A stretch of 64,000 nucleotides of DNA from Haliotis asinina (taxonomy: Eukaryota > Mollusca > Gastropoda > Lepetellida > Haliotidae), in assembly GCF_037392515.1 (NCBI RefSeq), contig NC_090288.1, positions 61,055,673 to 61,119,672 of the forward strand. Direction: 5' to 3'. A program made the position numbers and the translations under genes. This document shows, in pieces, positions 1-10,829 of the stretch; within the stretch, counting starts at the first letter, position 1; every line of letters starts with the position of its first letter. The notes beneath the pieces are model-generated. The model had not been told where the DNA came from. It did no database searches and worked only from the letters and a program-made list of their open reading frames with translations.

Positions 1-261
1 CTAGGAGACTGGGATACTTCTGTCAAAGTATGACTATTTTGGTTGACCTTTTTCCAGAATGAGGCTGAGTGTGACTGTCCTGATAGTTTTCTGTGTTGCC
101 TGCAATGCTACTGATCTAGAGCATAAGCTGCAGGAGTTCGTACAAGGGCATGTGTTGGCTGGGCTCTGCCTCAAACGGAGAGGATCCTGCTGGCACAACT
201 GGTGGCTACAGCTGAAAGAAATGAGCTGAAGGAGTTCCTGGACTTGGTGGGGCCATTGCCT

Positions 262-787
262 CTCTTACAGCTCATCTCAGGTAGGGTCATCACTTCCCGT
301 ACAGCTCATCTCAGGTAGGGTCATTATGTCCCTTACAGCTCATCTCAGGTAGAGGTCAATATATCCCTTATAGCTCATCTCGGGTAGAGGTCATTAATCT
401 CTTACAGCTCATCTCAGGTAGAGGTCATTAATCTCTTACAGTTCATCTCGGGTAGAGGCCATTAATCTCTTACAGCTCATCTCGGGTAGAGGTCATTAAT
501 CTCTTACAGCTCATGTCGGGTAGAGGTCATTAATCTCTTACAGCTCATCTCGGGTAGAGGTCATTAATCTCTTACAGCTCATCTCGGGTAGAGGTCATTA
601 ATCTCTTACAGCTCATCTCAGGTAGAGGTCATTAATCTCTTTTAGCTCACCTCAGGTAGAGGTCATTAATCTCTTACAGTTCATCTCGGGTAGGGGTCAT
701 TAATCTCTTTTAGCTCACCTCAGGTAGAGGTCATTAATCTCTTTTAGCTCACCTCAGGTAGAGGTCATTAGATCTCTTACAGCTCAT
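262..787 (+). repeat. Minisatellite of about 34 bp made from the exon 1 / intron 1 junction
   Basis: About fifteen degenerate units. Each contains tctcttacag, then ctcatctcag, then gtagaggtcattaat. The first unit is the end of exon 1 itself with its donor site, so the array grew out of the coding exon/intron boundary. It is interrupted by the LINE at 788 and resumes briefly at 6914-6985. Confidence 0.9.
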
Positions 788-1461
788 GGCACCCGTGGCG
801 AGCCACTTCCTCGTGGTGGGTGCTGGGTAACGCCAAGAGCTCGCCAACACCCCAGCTGTGGACCCGGGGGTATATTTGGTCCACCAACCCGTTACCCGTG
901 GGTTGCGGCCCTGTGTCGGTGGAGGAGGGGATCCTGGTGGTTGAGGGCAATGGGGGCCTGGAACCGTGTTCCTATTGCCTAACACACCACTTTGGCCCTG
1001 ACTTCACCTAAACGGGTGGTCGAATGGGCCCGGTTCGACCAATCGGCTGGTCACGCCAAGCCCTGTGCATGTTGATTATATTTGCACAGTAAATTATCAT
1101 TTGGGTCTTGGACATTTTTGATTTGCAATGTTTAAATTATTGATAACTTTACGTTTGTGTGTTCTACTCTGTAATATAATTACATTGCCTAGAGTCCCGT
1201 GCCAGAAGGCGGTGGCTCATGGGCCAATCTGATGACGTTGACCTCCAGATTCAACATGTGTCCAATTTCTTGTCACGGGCAGAACCACCCTGGCATTTAA
1301 TATGGTATACAAATGTTGCTATTTGTGCCATACTCACTAGAGTATAACATCCCTGTATCCTTGGTGTCGGCATCTAGGATATCCGATGCTATTTGACACC
1401 GTCCTTGTTGACACTCCATGGTGGGTGGGGAGCAAGGATGCTGAATTATTTTCTTTTCATC

Positions 1462-2688
1462 ATGGCACAACAACAAGCTGGTTCATCTCGTCATGAAAAG
1501 AAAAGACGTCTTGACGAAATAGATCACCCCACAGAGCAAATTCAGAAAAAGATAGATTCATGGGCTCGGTTTCTTGTGATAGAAGCTGCGGATTTTCTTC
1601 CTCTCAAACTCAACCCTTTTGCCGTTTCAAAGGCTATATCTGGTATTTGTGGTGAGGTGAAAAATGTTACTCGTCTCCGTAGTGGCTCAGTTTTGGTGGA
1701 ATGTTTACGGAAACAACAGTCTCTAAATTTGTTATCCATCAAAACATTTGCGAATGTAGAGGTTCGTGTTTCTATACATAAAACATTAAACTCATGCTGT
1801 GACATTATCCGTGACAGGGTACGTTGCCTTGCTGATATGTCTGAAGAGGACATTGCTTTAGAGTTACAAGATCAGGGAGTTTCAGCAGTGAAACTTAAGA
1901 AAGACGGCATTGTTACAAACACCAACACCTATCTCTTGATCTTTTCCCGCTCTTCACTTCCAACATCTATCAAAGCAGGTTATTTCAATATCGGGGTGGA
2001 TGTGTATATCCCAAATCCACTCCGATGTTACAAATGTCAGCATTTTGGACATGGCTCAAATTCTTGCCGGAACTCTGTCGTATGTTATCGTGGTGGCGAT
2101 AGTCATGACGGGTCTGACTGCAAGAAAGATTACAAGTGTGCAAACTGTAATGGTGCACACCCCGCTTCTTCAAAATCCTGCCCTGTGTTCCAGCGTGAGT
2201 CTCAGATTATGAAACTTAAATGCGAGAAAAATGTCTCATACATGGATGCCAAAAAAATGCTAAATCAAACCCCTACTCCTTCAAACATTACCTACGCTAC
2301 GGCAGTGAACTGCTCTGTGGTAGTGTCCTCTACTGCATCTCAGACTGATTTGTCTTGGGTCAAGAAGGCAACACCTATCTCTTCAATTTCAGCCACTATA
2401 CCTACTGCCACTGTTATTCATTCTACATCTGGTTCTCAGACTGATGAAACTGAATCCGAGTCATCATCTCAAAAGACTGTTTTGCAACCAGCCATCGATA
2501 AATCTAAAATGAAGAAAGGAAAAAAGATTAATAGGGATAAACTACCTGTTGTCCCCCCAGTTCCAGAGGTTCCTCTTGAAAACTCATTTGGACCTCTAGC
2601 TATGGAGGTAACTCCATCCTCACAGGATAGGCGGAGACGCTTATCCTCCTCACGTTCACGAGAGAGATCACCAGTTGAGGCGCCATGA
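1462..2688 (+). CDS. LINE copy 1 ORF1 (zinc-knuckle RNA-binding protein)
   Basis: ORF1 of the LINE is open for 408 codons from MAQQQAGSS. I chose this start because copy 2 aligns from its own MAYTTPIKRNKR at 31005; the frame is open a further 23 codons upstream from 1393. The N-terminal part is unassigned. Around residues 190-260 there are three cysteine/histidine knuckles: CYKCQHFGHGSNSC is canonical, the second (CYRGGDSHDGSDC) has lost a cysteine, and the third is CANCNGAHPASSKSC. The C-terminus is Ser/Thr- and Lys/Arg-rich. In such elements ORF1 binds the element's RNA. The stop overlaps the ORF2 start in an ATGA at 2685-2688, the usual arrangement for coupled translation. This is an element gene, not a host gene. 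Confidence 0.85.
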   Translation: MAQQQAGSSRHEKKRRLDEIDHPTEQIQKKIDSWARFLVIEAADFLPLKLNPFAVSKAISGICGEVKNVTRLRSGSVLVECLRKQQSLNLLSIKTFANVEVRVSIHKTLNSCCDIIRDRVRCLADMSEEDIALELQDQGVSAVKLKKDGIVTNTNTYLLIFSRSSLPTSIKAGYFNIGVDVYIPNPLRCYKCQHFGHGSNSCRNSVVCYRGGDSHDGSDCKKDYKCANCNGAHPASSKSCPVFQRESQIMKLKCEKNVSYMDAKKMLNQTPTPSNITYATAVNCSVVVSSTASQTDLSWVKKATPISSISATIPTATVIHSTSGSQTDETESESSSQKTVLQPAIDKSKMKKGKKINRDKLPVVPPVPEVPLENSFGPLAMEVTPSSQDRRRRLSSSRSRERSPVEAP

Positions 2689-5600
2689 CTCAGTTGTCTA
2701 CATTAATGCAATGGAATTGCAGAGGACTAAAAAATAATTTCAGTGAGGTACAATTGCTGATATTAGATTTACAGCCGTAAGCCATATGTCTCCAAGAGAC
2801 ATAATTAAAATCTACAGATAACTTCACTTTAAGACAACACAGTGATTACCATTCCTTTTCTCCCCCAGGAGATAGAGCAACAGGAGGTGCTTCTATCTTA
2901 GTGCGACAGGGTATAATACACAGCCCTGTTCCACTTACTACCAATCTTCAGGCTGTAGCTGTTCGACTGACCATGCATATTGCATTGACTCTGTGCAGCT
3001 TGTATATCCCTCCGTCTTCTAATATCAGACAGTCGGATCTTCAAAATCTGTATGATCAACTCCCAAAGCCATTTATCATCATGGGTGACCTTAGCGGACA
3101 CAGGCCGCTTTGGGGAAGTGCCGACACTAATACTAAAGGTAAAATCCTTGAGGAATTTATTTCCGATAATAATTTGTGCATTTTCAACAACGATTCCGCC
3201 ACGTATCTACATCCAGCTACGGGAACATATTCTTCCCTGGATCTGTCACTTACCGGTTCAAACTTGTATACTGAATTTGAATTGATGGTCCATGATGACC
3301 TATGTGGTAGTGATCACTTCCCCACCCTTCTGAGAACAAACAATCCTGGTGATGATCCACCTGTATCTAGAAGGAACTTCGCCAGGGCTGACTGGTCATT
3401 ATATGAAACACTGTGTGTTGAACACTTGAAGCATGATCTTTTCAGGAACAGTCAAGATCCCATACTGTCGTTTTCAGATCTTCTAAATAAAATAGCTGAC
3501 AGAGCAATTCCACAGTCCTCTGCAACTCCACACATTCGCAAACCATGGTTTAATAACGAGTGTAAACAGGCCAGAAAGAGTAGGAAGAAAGCAGAAAAAT
3601 ATTTTCGCAAACATCCGACGGTCCATAATTTAAACAGAGTTAAAATCTTCAATGCCAAGGCTAGACGTGCGTTTAAACAGAATAAGCGTCAGTCTTGGCG
3701 GAACTATACTTCCCAAATAAATTCTCGCACGCCAATTTCAAAGGTGTGGAACATGATCCAAAGGATAAAAGGTAAAGGATATAAATCGACTGTTCAGCAT
3801 CTAAAGGATGGTGATAATGTATTAACTAATAAAGATGACATAGCCAATAAAATTGGCGAAACACTTGCCAAACATTCCTCATCATCTAATTATGATCCTG
3901 AGTTTCAATAGTATCAGAAACAACAAGAGCAGAAAAGGATTAATTTTAACTTAGACAACGGTGAAGATTATAACGAATTATTTTCGTTACATGAGCTCCA
4001 TACTGCCCTTGAGCAAGCTCATGATACAGCAACAGGGGCTGATAACATACATTATCAGCTTCTGAAGCATTTGCCTGAATCGTGTTTAGAAATCCTTTTA
4101 GAAATTTTTGATCAAATATGGACTTCAGGTAATTTCCCACCTTCCTGGCGTAATGCAATTGTAGTGCCTATTCCAAAGCCTGGCCGGGATCATACTGATC
4201 CGTCTAACTACAGACCAATCTCCTTAACAAGTTGTGTCTGTAAAACCATGGAACGAATGGTAAACAATAGATTAACATGGTATCTTGAAACCAATAATCT
4301 TATAACAAATATTCAGTGTGGTTTCAGGAAAAATCGTAGTACCATTGATCATCTGGTACGATTAGAATCCTTTGTTAAAAATGCTCTGGTAAATAAACAA
4401 CATGCAGTATCGATCCTCTTTGATCTCGAGAAAGCATACGATACAACCTGGAAGCATGGCATTTTAAAGGACTTACATGACTTCGGTTTAAGGGGTCGTT
4501 TGCCCCTTTTTATATCACAATTTTTACAAGACAGACAGTTTCAAGTTCGAATGGGTTCAACCCTGTCTGATCATTATAATCAGGATCAGGGTGTTCCACA
4601 AGGCAGCATTTTGTCTGTAACACTTTTTAGTATCAAGATAAACAGTTTATCCAAGGTTTTAAATGATTCAATTGATGGATCACTTTTTGTGGATGATTTT
4701 AACATTTCATGTCGGGGTAAAAACATGCATACTATTGAACGACAAATGCAGTTGTGTCTAAACAAGATAAATAAATAGTGTTTGGAAAACGGCTTTAAAT
4801 TTTCTAAGTCTAAAACTAACTGTATACATTTCTGCCGTAAATATAAACCACATAAGGACCCTGAACTGTATCTAAACGGCTCACCTATTAAAGTTGTAAA
4901 GGAGGCCAAGTTTCTGGGTCTTATATTTGACTCCCACTTGACGTTCTTGCCGCATATTAAATCCCTCAAGGTTAAATGTTTGAAGGCACTCGACTTGTTA
5001 AAAGTTGTTTCCAACTCAAAATGGGGAGGCGATCAAACCACCCTACTTCACTTATACAGATCACTCATTCGCTCCAAACGTGACTACGGTTCCGTTGTAT
5101 ATGGTGGAGCCTGTAAAAGCAGGCTGAAAATGTTAGATTCTATCCATCATCAAGGTCTAAGATTATGTCTTGGATCTTTTCGAACTTCTCCCGTTGACAG
5201 TCTCTATGTCGAGGCAGATGAGCCATCTCTCACTCAGCGACGTATAAAATTATCTTTACAATATGCTACAAAACTATACTCTAACAAATCTGACCCGGCA
5301 TTTAATTGTGTCTTTAACCCTCTTTATGAGGATTTATATAACAAACAGTCTTCTCTTATTCCACCTCTAGGGCACAGAATTAAACCCTTTCTTTCTTCAG
5401 CCGGCATTGAGCTGGAAAACATAGCTCCCTCGCGTCTTCATTCTTCTCCTCCTTGGCAGTTGGTTAGGCCACAAGTTGACCTAACATTAACTTCATATAA
5501 AAAAAACAGAAACTAATGAATTACAATACAAACAAGAATATAATCAATTATAAACTAAATATAGCAATTACAAACCTTTATTTACAGATGGTTCCAAGGA

Positions 5601-6374
5601 CGGTGGTGCAGTAGCTAGTGCCACTGTCATAGGAACCAGAACAATATCTTCTAGAATTCCAGATAACAGCTCTATTTTTACTGCAGAAGCTAACGCGATA
5701 CTCACGGCTCTTAAATATATTGAAAGACACCCTAATCATAAACAGTATATAATCTATTCAGACTCTCTTTCTTGCCTTCAGGCTATTAAAAATATTTCTT
5801 GTAAACATCCACTTCTAACTGAAATTATTGAATTGTATAATAATCTTGTACTGGCCAGTGCGACATCGTCCTTTGTTGGTTACCCAGTCACGTAGGCATT
5901 TCTGGCAACACAATGGCCGATCTTGCTGCCAAGACAGCACTCAACAAATCTGTGACACCACTTCTTATTCCATACTCAGATTATAAAGCCACAATAAGAT
6001 CTTTTATCCGTGATCTGATGCAGAAGAAGTGGGATACCCAGGTAGGTATAAATAAATTATATGCAATAAAACCTTATATCGGTTATAGTTACTTGGGTTG
6101 TCAGTCCAGATTTGAGGAGGTCATTATGCGACGATGTCGCATTGGCCATACGAGGTTTACTCACGAATATCTATTAAAAGGTGAAGATCCTCCGTTTTGT
6201 ATCCCTTGTGATGAAAGAATCACAGTCAAGCATGTCCTGCTTGACTGTATTGAATATTCCATCACAAGGGATAAATTTTTTAATTCACGAACTTTGAAAG
6301 ATCTTTTTAATAATGTTAGCTCTCATTTAATTATTGCATTTTTAAAAGACTTAGATTTGCTAAATGAATTGTAA
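2685..6374 (+). pseudogene. LINE copy 1 ORF2 (endonuclease, reverse transcriptase, RNase H), decayed
   Basis: The frame starts at the ATGA with MTQLSTLMQWNCRGLKNN, the usual first motif of an APE-like endonuclease. It continues with MGDLSGHRPLWGS and GSDHFP. Reverse transcriptase motifs follow: LTSCVCKTMERM, QCGFRKNRSTIDHLV, LFDLEKAYDTTWKHG, GVPQGSIL and FVDDF at the catalytic site (YVDD-like). RNase H is marked by FTDGSKDGGAVA, AEANAILTALKY, YSDSLSCLQAIK and GNTMADLAAK. A C-terminal part has the RRCRIGHTRFTHEYLL motif. The frame carries in-frame stops near 2778, 2802, 3909 and 4776, plus a +1 in an A-run near 5501 and a compensating -1 near 5853, judged against copy 2. It is otherwise collinear, so it is a fairly young but dead copy. 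Confidence 0.85.
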
Positions 6375-6913
6375 ATAGATAAATATTTTATTCATGGAAG
6401 TTTGAATTAGTAACTTAGAGTGTTAGTGGCTGTATCGTCGAGGGGGGGTAAAGCACTGTAAAATTATTGTCCTCCTGAGAGGGTACGTAAGTCCCAAAAC
6501 ATTTAAAGTACATCAAAACATTCCACTGTTTCTAATCGTAGAATAAGTGTCCTTTTAATTTATGGCTAGATTTTCTGAATTGCTAACGGCTGAGGGGATG
6601 ATGTAAATCCAGCTAGGGTCCATGCAGGAAGCAAATGTACTGTAAGTCCCCATGGTCCCTAGCATGGTGATCTACCTTCTGTCGTTGGTGATATATAGCC
6701 CGTGTTTTATATTGTGTTGTCCTAATAGTGATCTTAGTTTTAACTTTCCAGACTAGTTTTAAATTGTAACTGTGATATTCTAGTTGTTTTACTGTCCTTT
6801 GCTGACTGGTTTATTTATGAAATTATATATCATCCATTTCAGTGTTAAATGTTCTCGTCACGATATGGCTGACATATTGCCGATGTGACGTTAAATATTA
6901 ACTCACTCACTCA

Positions 6914-8222
6914 CTCTTACAGCTCGTCTCAGGTAGGGGTCATCAACTGATATCCCCGATCATCTCGAGTAGGGTCATTGCCTGTATAACAGATCATATC
7001 AGATATATTTGTTATACTAGTCATACCTCTTTTATAAACCTATCTGCGATATTTTTCTACAGTAAAGTAGTTTCCTTAAAGAATCAGGTAGACTTCTGCC
7101 GTGACTTTGCACTGATTATTCCTAAACCCAGGTTTTAATGTACACGTTTCGAAACCTCATATCAGGTTAGATTTCTAATATTTCATAACCTGGGTTTTGA
7201 ACTGGTTGTTTGATATGAGGTTTCGATGTAAAGGATAAAACACAACTCCGAGGTTTTGGTGGAAATGTAAACCCCTGCAGTCGCGAAATTCCTTCTTCTG
7301 CGGGTTTTCCATTATTTTTTCTTTTTTGCTCCCAAAACCTCGGAGTCGTGTTTTATCCTTTACTTACAGCTAATCTCAGGAAGGGCTCACTTGAGTGAAG
7401 TTTAATTAGCTGTCTTAGAGGACATCACACCATCTGGTCCAGACTTGATTATTTACAGACCAGTTCGCTTTACACGAATATTGCTGAACGTTTCGTTAAC
7501 GCACTCAAACGACTTTTGCTATAATGTTTACTTGTTAAACGATATCATTTAGTCTTAAAATATAATCGACAAATCCTTATCAACAAAACCAAAACACGTG
7601 CTCTTGCTCGATAAAAACAGAAAGTCCACTATTTGAAATGAAGTCGTCACTTCTTTCATAGAGCGTAGTGGGTAGTTTTATTGTTTATACATCTATACTC
7701 CTCACCAAAAGATCAAGCACCAAGTTTCATCAGTGCAATACCTTTATCCATCTCGATAGCTATTTTTGTCGGCATTGGTAATCTCCAGCGTGCATTGTTG
7801 AAATGGTGATGCTCCGTGTCGCAGAGTCAAGAGGTGGAGTAGTGATTTGACCTTGAAACTCTATGAAAAAGAATGTCAATTTGGAAAGTAATCTGGATTA
7901 TCATTACCACACATTGCATGCTCTTTGCTGCACAACTTCAGGTGGAAGGTGATTTCTGTTTGTAGAGGCCTTTTAAATCCGTGTAAGAAAGCTCATCAAA
8001 ATCAACATTTTCAGGTGACATCGATTTTTTACTTGCGCAATTGTGTAAAATCATGTTGTCAACGCTTTGGTCACATATTTTGACGCTTTTTTAACACAAT
8101 ACGTAATGAATAGATGTTCAGAAATACAAAATGCCTATGTGGTTGGTTTCTTAGATCTCATTCTTGCAAAAGTAAGATATCCTGGTTCCACGTGCTAACA
8201 ATATTCAATGTTTTCTCTACAC
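6914..8222 (+). other. Remainder of intron 1 of the broken helical-protein gene
   Basis: Begins with two residual minisatellite units, then sequence that matches 43480-45430 in intron 1 of the intact paralog. This shows that the two loci are a segmental duplication including introns. It holds the inverted-repeat block at 7135-7370 and a fragment of the SINE-like repeat near 7437-7490. No coding sequence seen. Confidence 0.7.
7135..7370. repeat. Inverted-repeat block shared by both duplicated introns
   Basis: Two nested inverted repeats: cgaaacctcatatcaggtta against tgatatgaggtttcg, and the arm gtaaaggataaaacac (from about 7219) against gtgttttatcctttac (ending about 7363), both next to the core actccgaggttttgg or its complement. 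A matching, more diverged block lies at 43680-44110. It could be a small MITE or a fossil hairpin. Confidence 0.75.
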
Positions 8223-8443
8223 AGATCTGCCAGTTAAGCATATTCACTTGACCCGCTACCTCAGCCAGGTAAGTGAAAACTGTTTTGTTGATTTGTCAGA
8301 TGACCTGGCATGGAGGTATATATACCGGTATATATACTGTCCCGACAATCAAACTATATGTTAGAACTGTATCGACAGTCGAAAGTTGCTTCTACAAAAC
8401 TTTGAACTTTTATATTACTGACGATTTGTGCACACACATAAAT

Positions 8444-8458
8444 ATGTACGTATGTATG

Positions 8459-8498
<40 letters not shown>
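8444..8498. repeat. Microsatellite (TATG)n then (TA)n
   Basis: Short run of gtatgtatgtatgta followed by about 18 TA repeats, in the region after exon 2 of the broken gene. Simple repeat with no function visible. Confidence 0.95.
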
Positions 8499-8499
<1 letters not shown>

Positions 8500-9160
8500 T
8501 TACAAATTGCTGAAAAGCATGTGCAAATATTCTGCATGCATGTACAACAGCTGCGCTTTTGTGCAAGGTTTTGCTAAGAATTTGCCAGTTTTCGCTGATT
8601 GTTATCTTTTATTGAACTAGTGTCAATAAATCTGTTCAACGTTACGAATTTGTTTCGCAGTAAACTGCATATTTACACAGTATGAAATATTTTGCAAAAT
8701 TTAGTTTAGAACAGCTGCCCCAACTACCTGTCTATATTTACACTTCTGAGTCTACACTTTTGATAGGAAATATATATGGGACTATGGCCTTTCATACGAT
8801 AAACATTTGAATTTGGGCTTGAATAATCCATTTGAAAAGAACGAATTTCTTCAGGTACCTGAATACTGTTTCAAGCACCATCTGACCTATCACTATGAAC
8901 TGTTAGTTTTGGTCAAGGAAGAGGAAGATACCTGTACATTCAGTGAGAGGTCAACATTTTCGCAGTTTTCATTATGAAGACAACGTTGTCCTACATATAA
9001 AAACGGTACTCTGAAACTCCACAAAATATATTATTGTTGTAAATATATAGTAATCCCATAATATAAAGACTACTTTTTATATTAAAGTATCGTCATGGAA
9101 TACATTAAAATGAGAAAACAGGTCAGATGTTTCATAATAGGAGTTTAAGAAAGTCCATAC
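8499..9160. other. No recognised feature
   Basis: AT-rich sequence downstream of exon 2 of the broken gene. The paralog's last exon (ALIAEASNIPP) was looked for here and not found. An acceptor-like site at 8847-8855 opens a short frame that does not resemble the family. Confidence 0.5.
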
Positions 9161-9167
9161 CTGTCGC

Positions 9168-9262
9168 GTTCACTGCTGTGAAGACTATTCTACCTTCTAC
9201 GACTCGCTACCATCTTTACACTATGATAAGAAACGGGATTATCTTGTGAAAGCTCACCTGGT
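9168..9262 (-). promoter_or_regulatory. Orphan copy of the promoter / first exon of the two-module gene
   Basis: On the minus strand this stretch resembles the promoter and non-coding first exon at 23474-23575. Shared features in order are ggtgagctttc, a degenerate TATA region (tagtgtaaagatgg in place of cagtataaaaaggcc), and an exon end gcgacag|gtatgg matching cacgacag|gtactg. No coding exon of the family was found downstream on that strand. It is probably the remnant of a lost or rearranged family member. Confidence 0.45.
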
Positions 9263-9689
9263 CAGCTAACGCTGATTTTGTTGCCTCTGAAAAGGATGAG
9301 GAAGGATGTGACTACCATACGTTGCACTAGTGCAAGGAGATCAAGGCGGCATTAAATCTTACTCTCTCACTTCACTAAGACAGAGGCAGTACACATTCTG
9401 CTTATTCCACTACGCTGGTATCTAATATCTCTGTTACCTATTTGTAACTTTTTACAGTCACCACAATGCTGGCAGGCATAGAGAACTTGCTGATTATATA
9501 CTGAACCGCAAAGGAAACGTCATCTTCCAAAAGCAAAATTTAATGCAAACTTTCGTTTTCGTTTTGGTGGTGTTTCTGTTATGATTGTTTATCAATCCAA
9601 TTTGACAGTGAGTTTTCTAAAAAAAGAAGAAACCCCAGACATATTGACCAAATGCACCTTAAATACAGACGTGTAAAAGGTGACGTATG

Positions 9690-10219
9690 ACATTCATGGA
9701 AATGAAAATATACGTGCTTAATGGGATGAACCTTTCAATGAAAGCGAGTCTCAAACTTCCCCGAAAAACTTCTTGTCTGGCACAGTCGTCATGCGACGAC
9801 TTGTGCGAGGTCAGAGGAACGAAACCTTGGCACGATTGCAAGTTGGCCAGGTCAATCGTTGGCCAGGTTGCATGGAAGATCATTTTCATATTCAGATTAG
9901 GACAATCTACCGACTGCAGGAGCGGCATCAGGCCACTGGGAGCATCTGACCAGTGGACGGTCTTCAGCATCATCACAAAGTCAAGACCGGCAGACTGCAA
10001 CCATCTGCATGGTCGCTTCGCCAGAGCGATGGACGCCAGACTATTGTTACTCACAAACTACCCAACATGCCGATACAGTGCGTTTTTACGTTGAAGAAAC
10101 TACTGCTGTCACAGACCATCTTGTGGTCCTGTCCTCACTCAGCATCGAAATTAATGTTATCTACAAAGGAGGATGGTGCCCTTTTCTGATGAATGCGCAA
10201 TTATGTTTCGACAGCCGAT

Positions 10220-10265
<46 letters not shown>

Positions 10266-10495
10266 GATTTTCCAATGAGTGTACTGTTGCAAGAGACTCG
10301 TGGAGTGGTCCAAGCATTGTGGTGTGGGGTGCATTCGGTCTGAACCTGAGAACTGATCCTCTAGTGTTCTAAAATCTAGTTCCATGACGAGGAAATGGCC
10401 TGACAAGTCCAGAAAACCCCACGCCGTACTGGCTTTGACGTACCCTAATGGTACCATTTTTGGTGATATTGTGTTAACTCTAAATGCGATTCCCG
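9690..10495 (+). mobile_element. Tc1-like DNA transposon relic
   Basis: Degenerate transposase in several frames. It shows RGQRNETLARLQVGQ (first helix-turn-helix), STIYRL-like IRTIYRLQERHQATGS (second helix), and downstream ERERERERE, where a GA microsatellite has expanded inside the gene. After it comes a SIVVWGAFGLNLRTDPL-like block, the usual VWGA motif before the second catalytic aspartate. There are many frame breaks and no clean terminal repeats were located. Confidence 0.65.
10224..10262. repeat. (GA)n microsatellite
   Basis: About 19 GA repeats inside the Tc1-like relic. Simple sequence. Confidence 0.95.
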
Positions 10496-10829
10496 AAAAT
10501 TTGTTAACCATAAGTTTTAGAAGAACTGTTTTCTGTTTTCACTGTTAATTAGAACCAATTGAAGTCATATATACTTTAAGAAATTTCTGTCGGTGTGGCG
10601 TTTCTTTTGCGGGTCAGCCGCAATAAAGTGTCTGCAAGAGTTGTATGATCTCCAGGGAGTTGAAATTGTTATCATGCTGTGCCGCTGAGACAATGAAGGG
10701 AATAATACTAATGTCTTGAGCATGTATTAGTTGGGTGTATATATAAATATCCTGCAATGATGAAAAAGACGTGCAACCGTTTACATCACAGTGAGCTGTC
10801 ATGTTTATTCTAACATCGGCGTCGCTCAT

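Larger units (their letters stand above)
788..6913 (+). mobile_element. Full-length decayed LINE (I/Jockey-like, with RNase H), copy 1
   Basis: A non-LTR retrotransposon of about 6.1 kb. It has a 5' UTR starting ggcacccgtggcgagccac, ORF1 with zinc knuckles, ORF2 with endonuclease, reverse transcriptase and RNase H, a 3' UTR, and a tail ending gttaaatatta plus (actc)n. The second copy at 30426 begins with the same 5' sequence, so both look full-length at the 5' end. The repeat ctcttacagctc lies on both sides (774-785 and 6914-6925). It could be a target-site duplication, but it is also part of the minisatellite unit, so this is ambiguous. ORF1-EN-RT-RNase H is the layout of the I/Jockey group; the exact clade needs a tree. 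It lies in sense orientation in intron 1 of the broken helical-protein gene. Confidence 0.9.
59..8268 (+). pseudogene. Broken paralog of small secreted helical protein (exons 1 and 2)
   Basis: This is a close copy of the gene at 41883-46561. Exon 1 (59-280) opens with the signal peptide MRLSVTVLIVFCVACNA right after a splice acceptor (ctttttccag). A 2-nt insertion near 165-168, relative to the paralog, shifts the frame and gives a stop at 227-229 after 56 codons. The exon still ends at a good donor (ctcag|gtaggg). Exon 2 (8225-8268, 44 nt) lies between cag and gtaagt and reads LPVKHIHLTRYLSQ in the phase that would follow; it is one codon shorter than in the paralog. No match to the paralog's last exon was found downstream. 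Intron 1 is swollen by a minisatellite and a 6.1-kb LINE. An assembly error cannot be excluded for the 2-nt change, but the missing last exon also argues for a dead copy. Confidence 0.75.

Noticed and set aside
774-785. 12-bp repeat flanking LINE copy 1 taken as a proven target-site duplication
   Set aside because: The same sequence is part of every minisatellite unit, so the flanking match would exist without any duplication.
8847-8985. Possible alternative last exon of the broken helical-protein gene after cttcag at 8847-8855 (frame VPEYCFKHHLTYHYELL)
   Set aside because: It is open for about 42 codons but shows no resemblance to the paralog's last exon or to the family, and has no supporting downstream signals.
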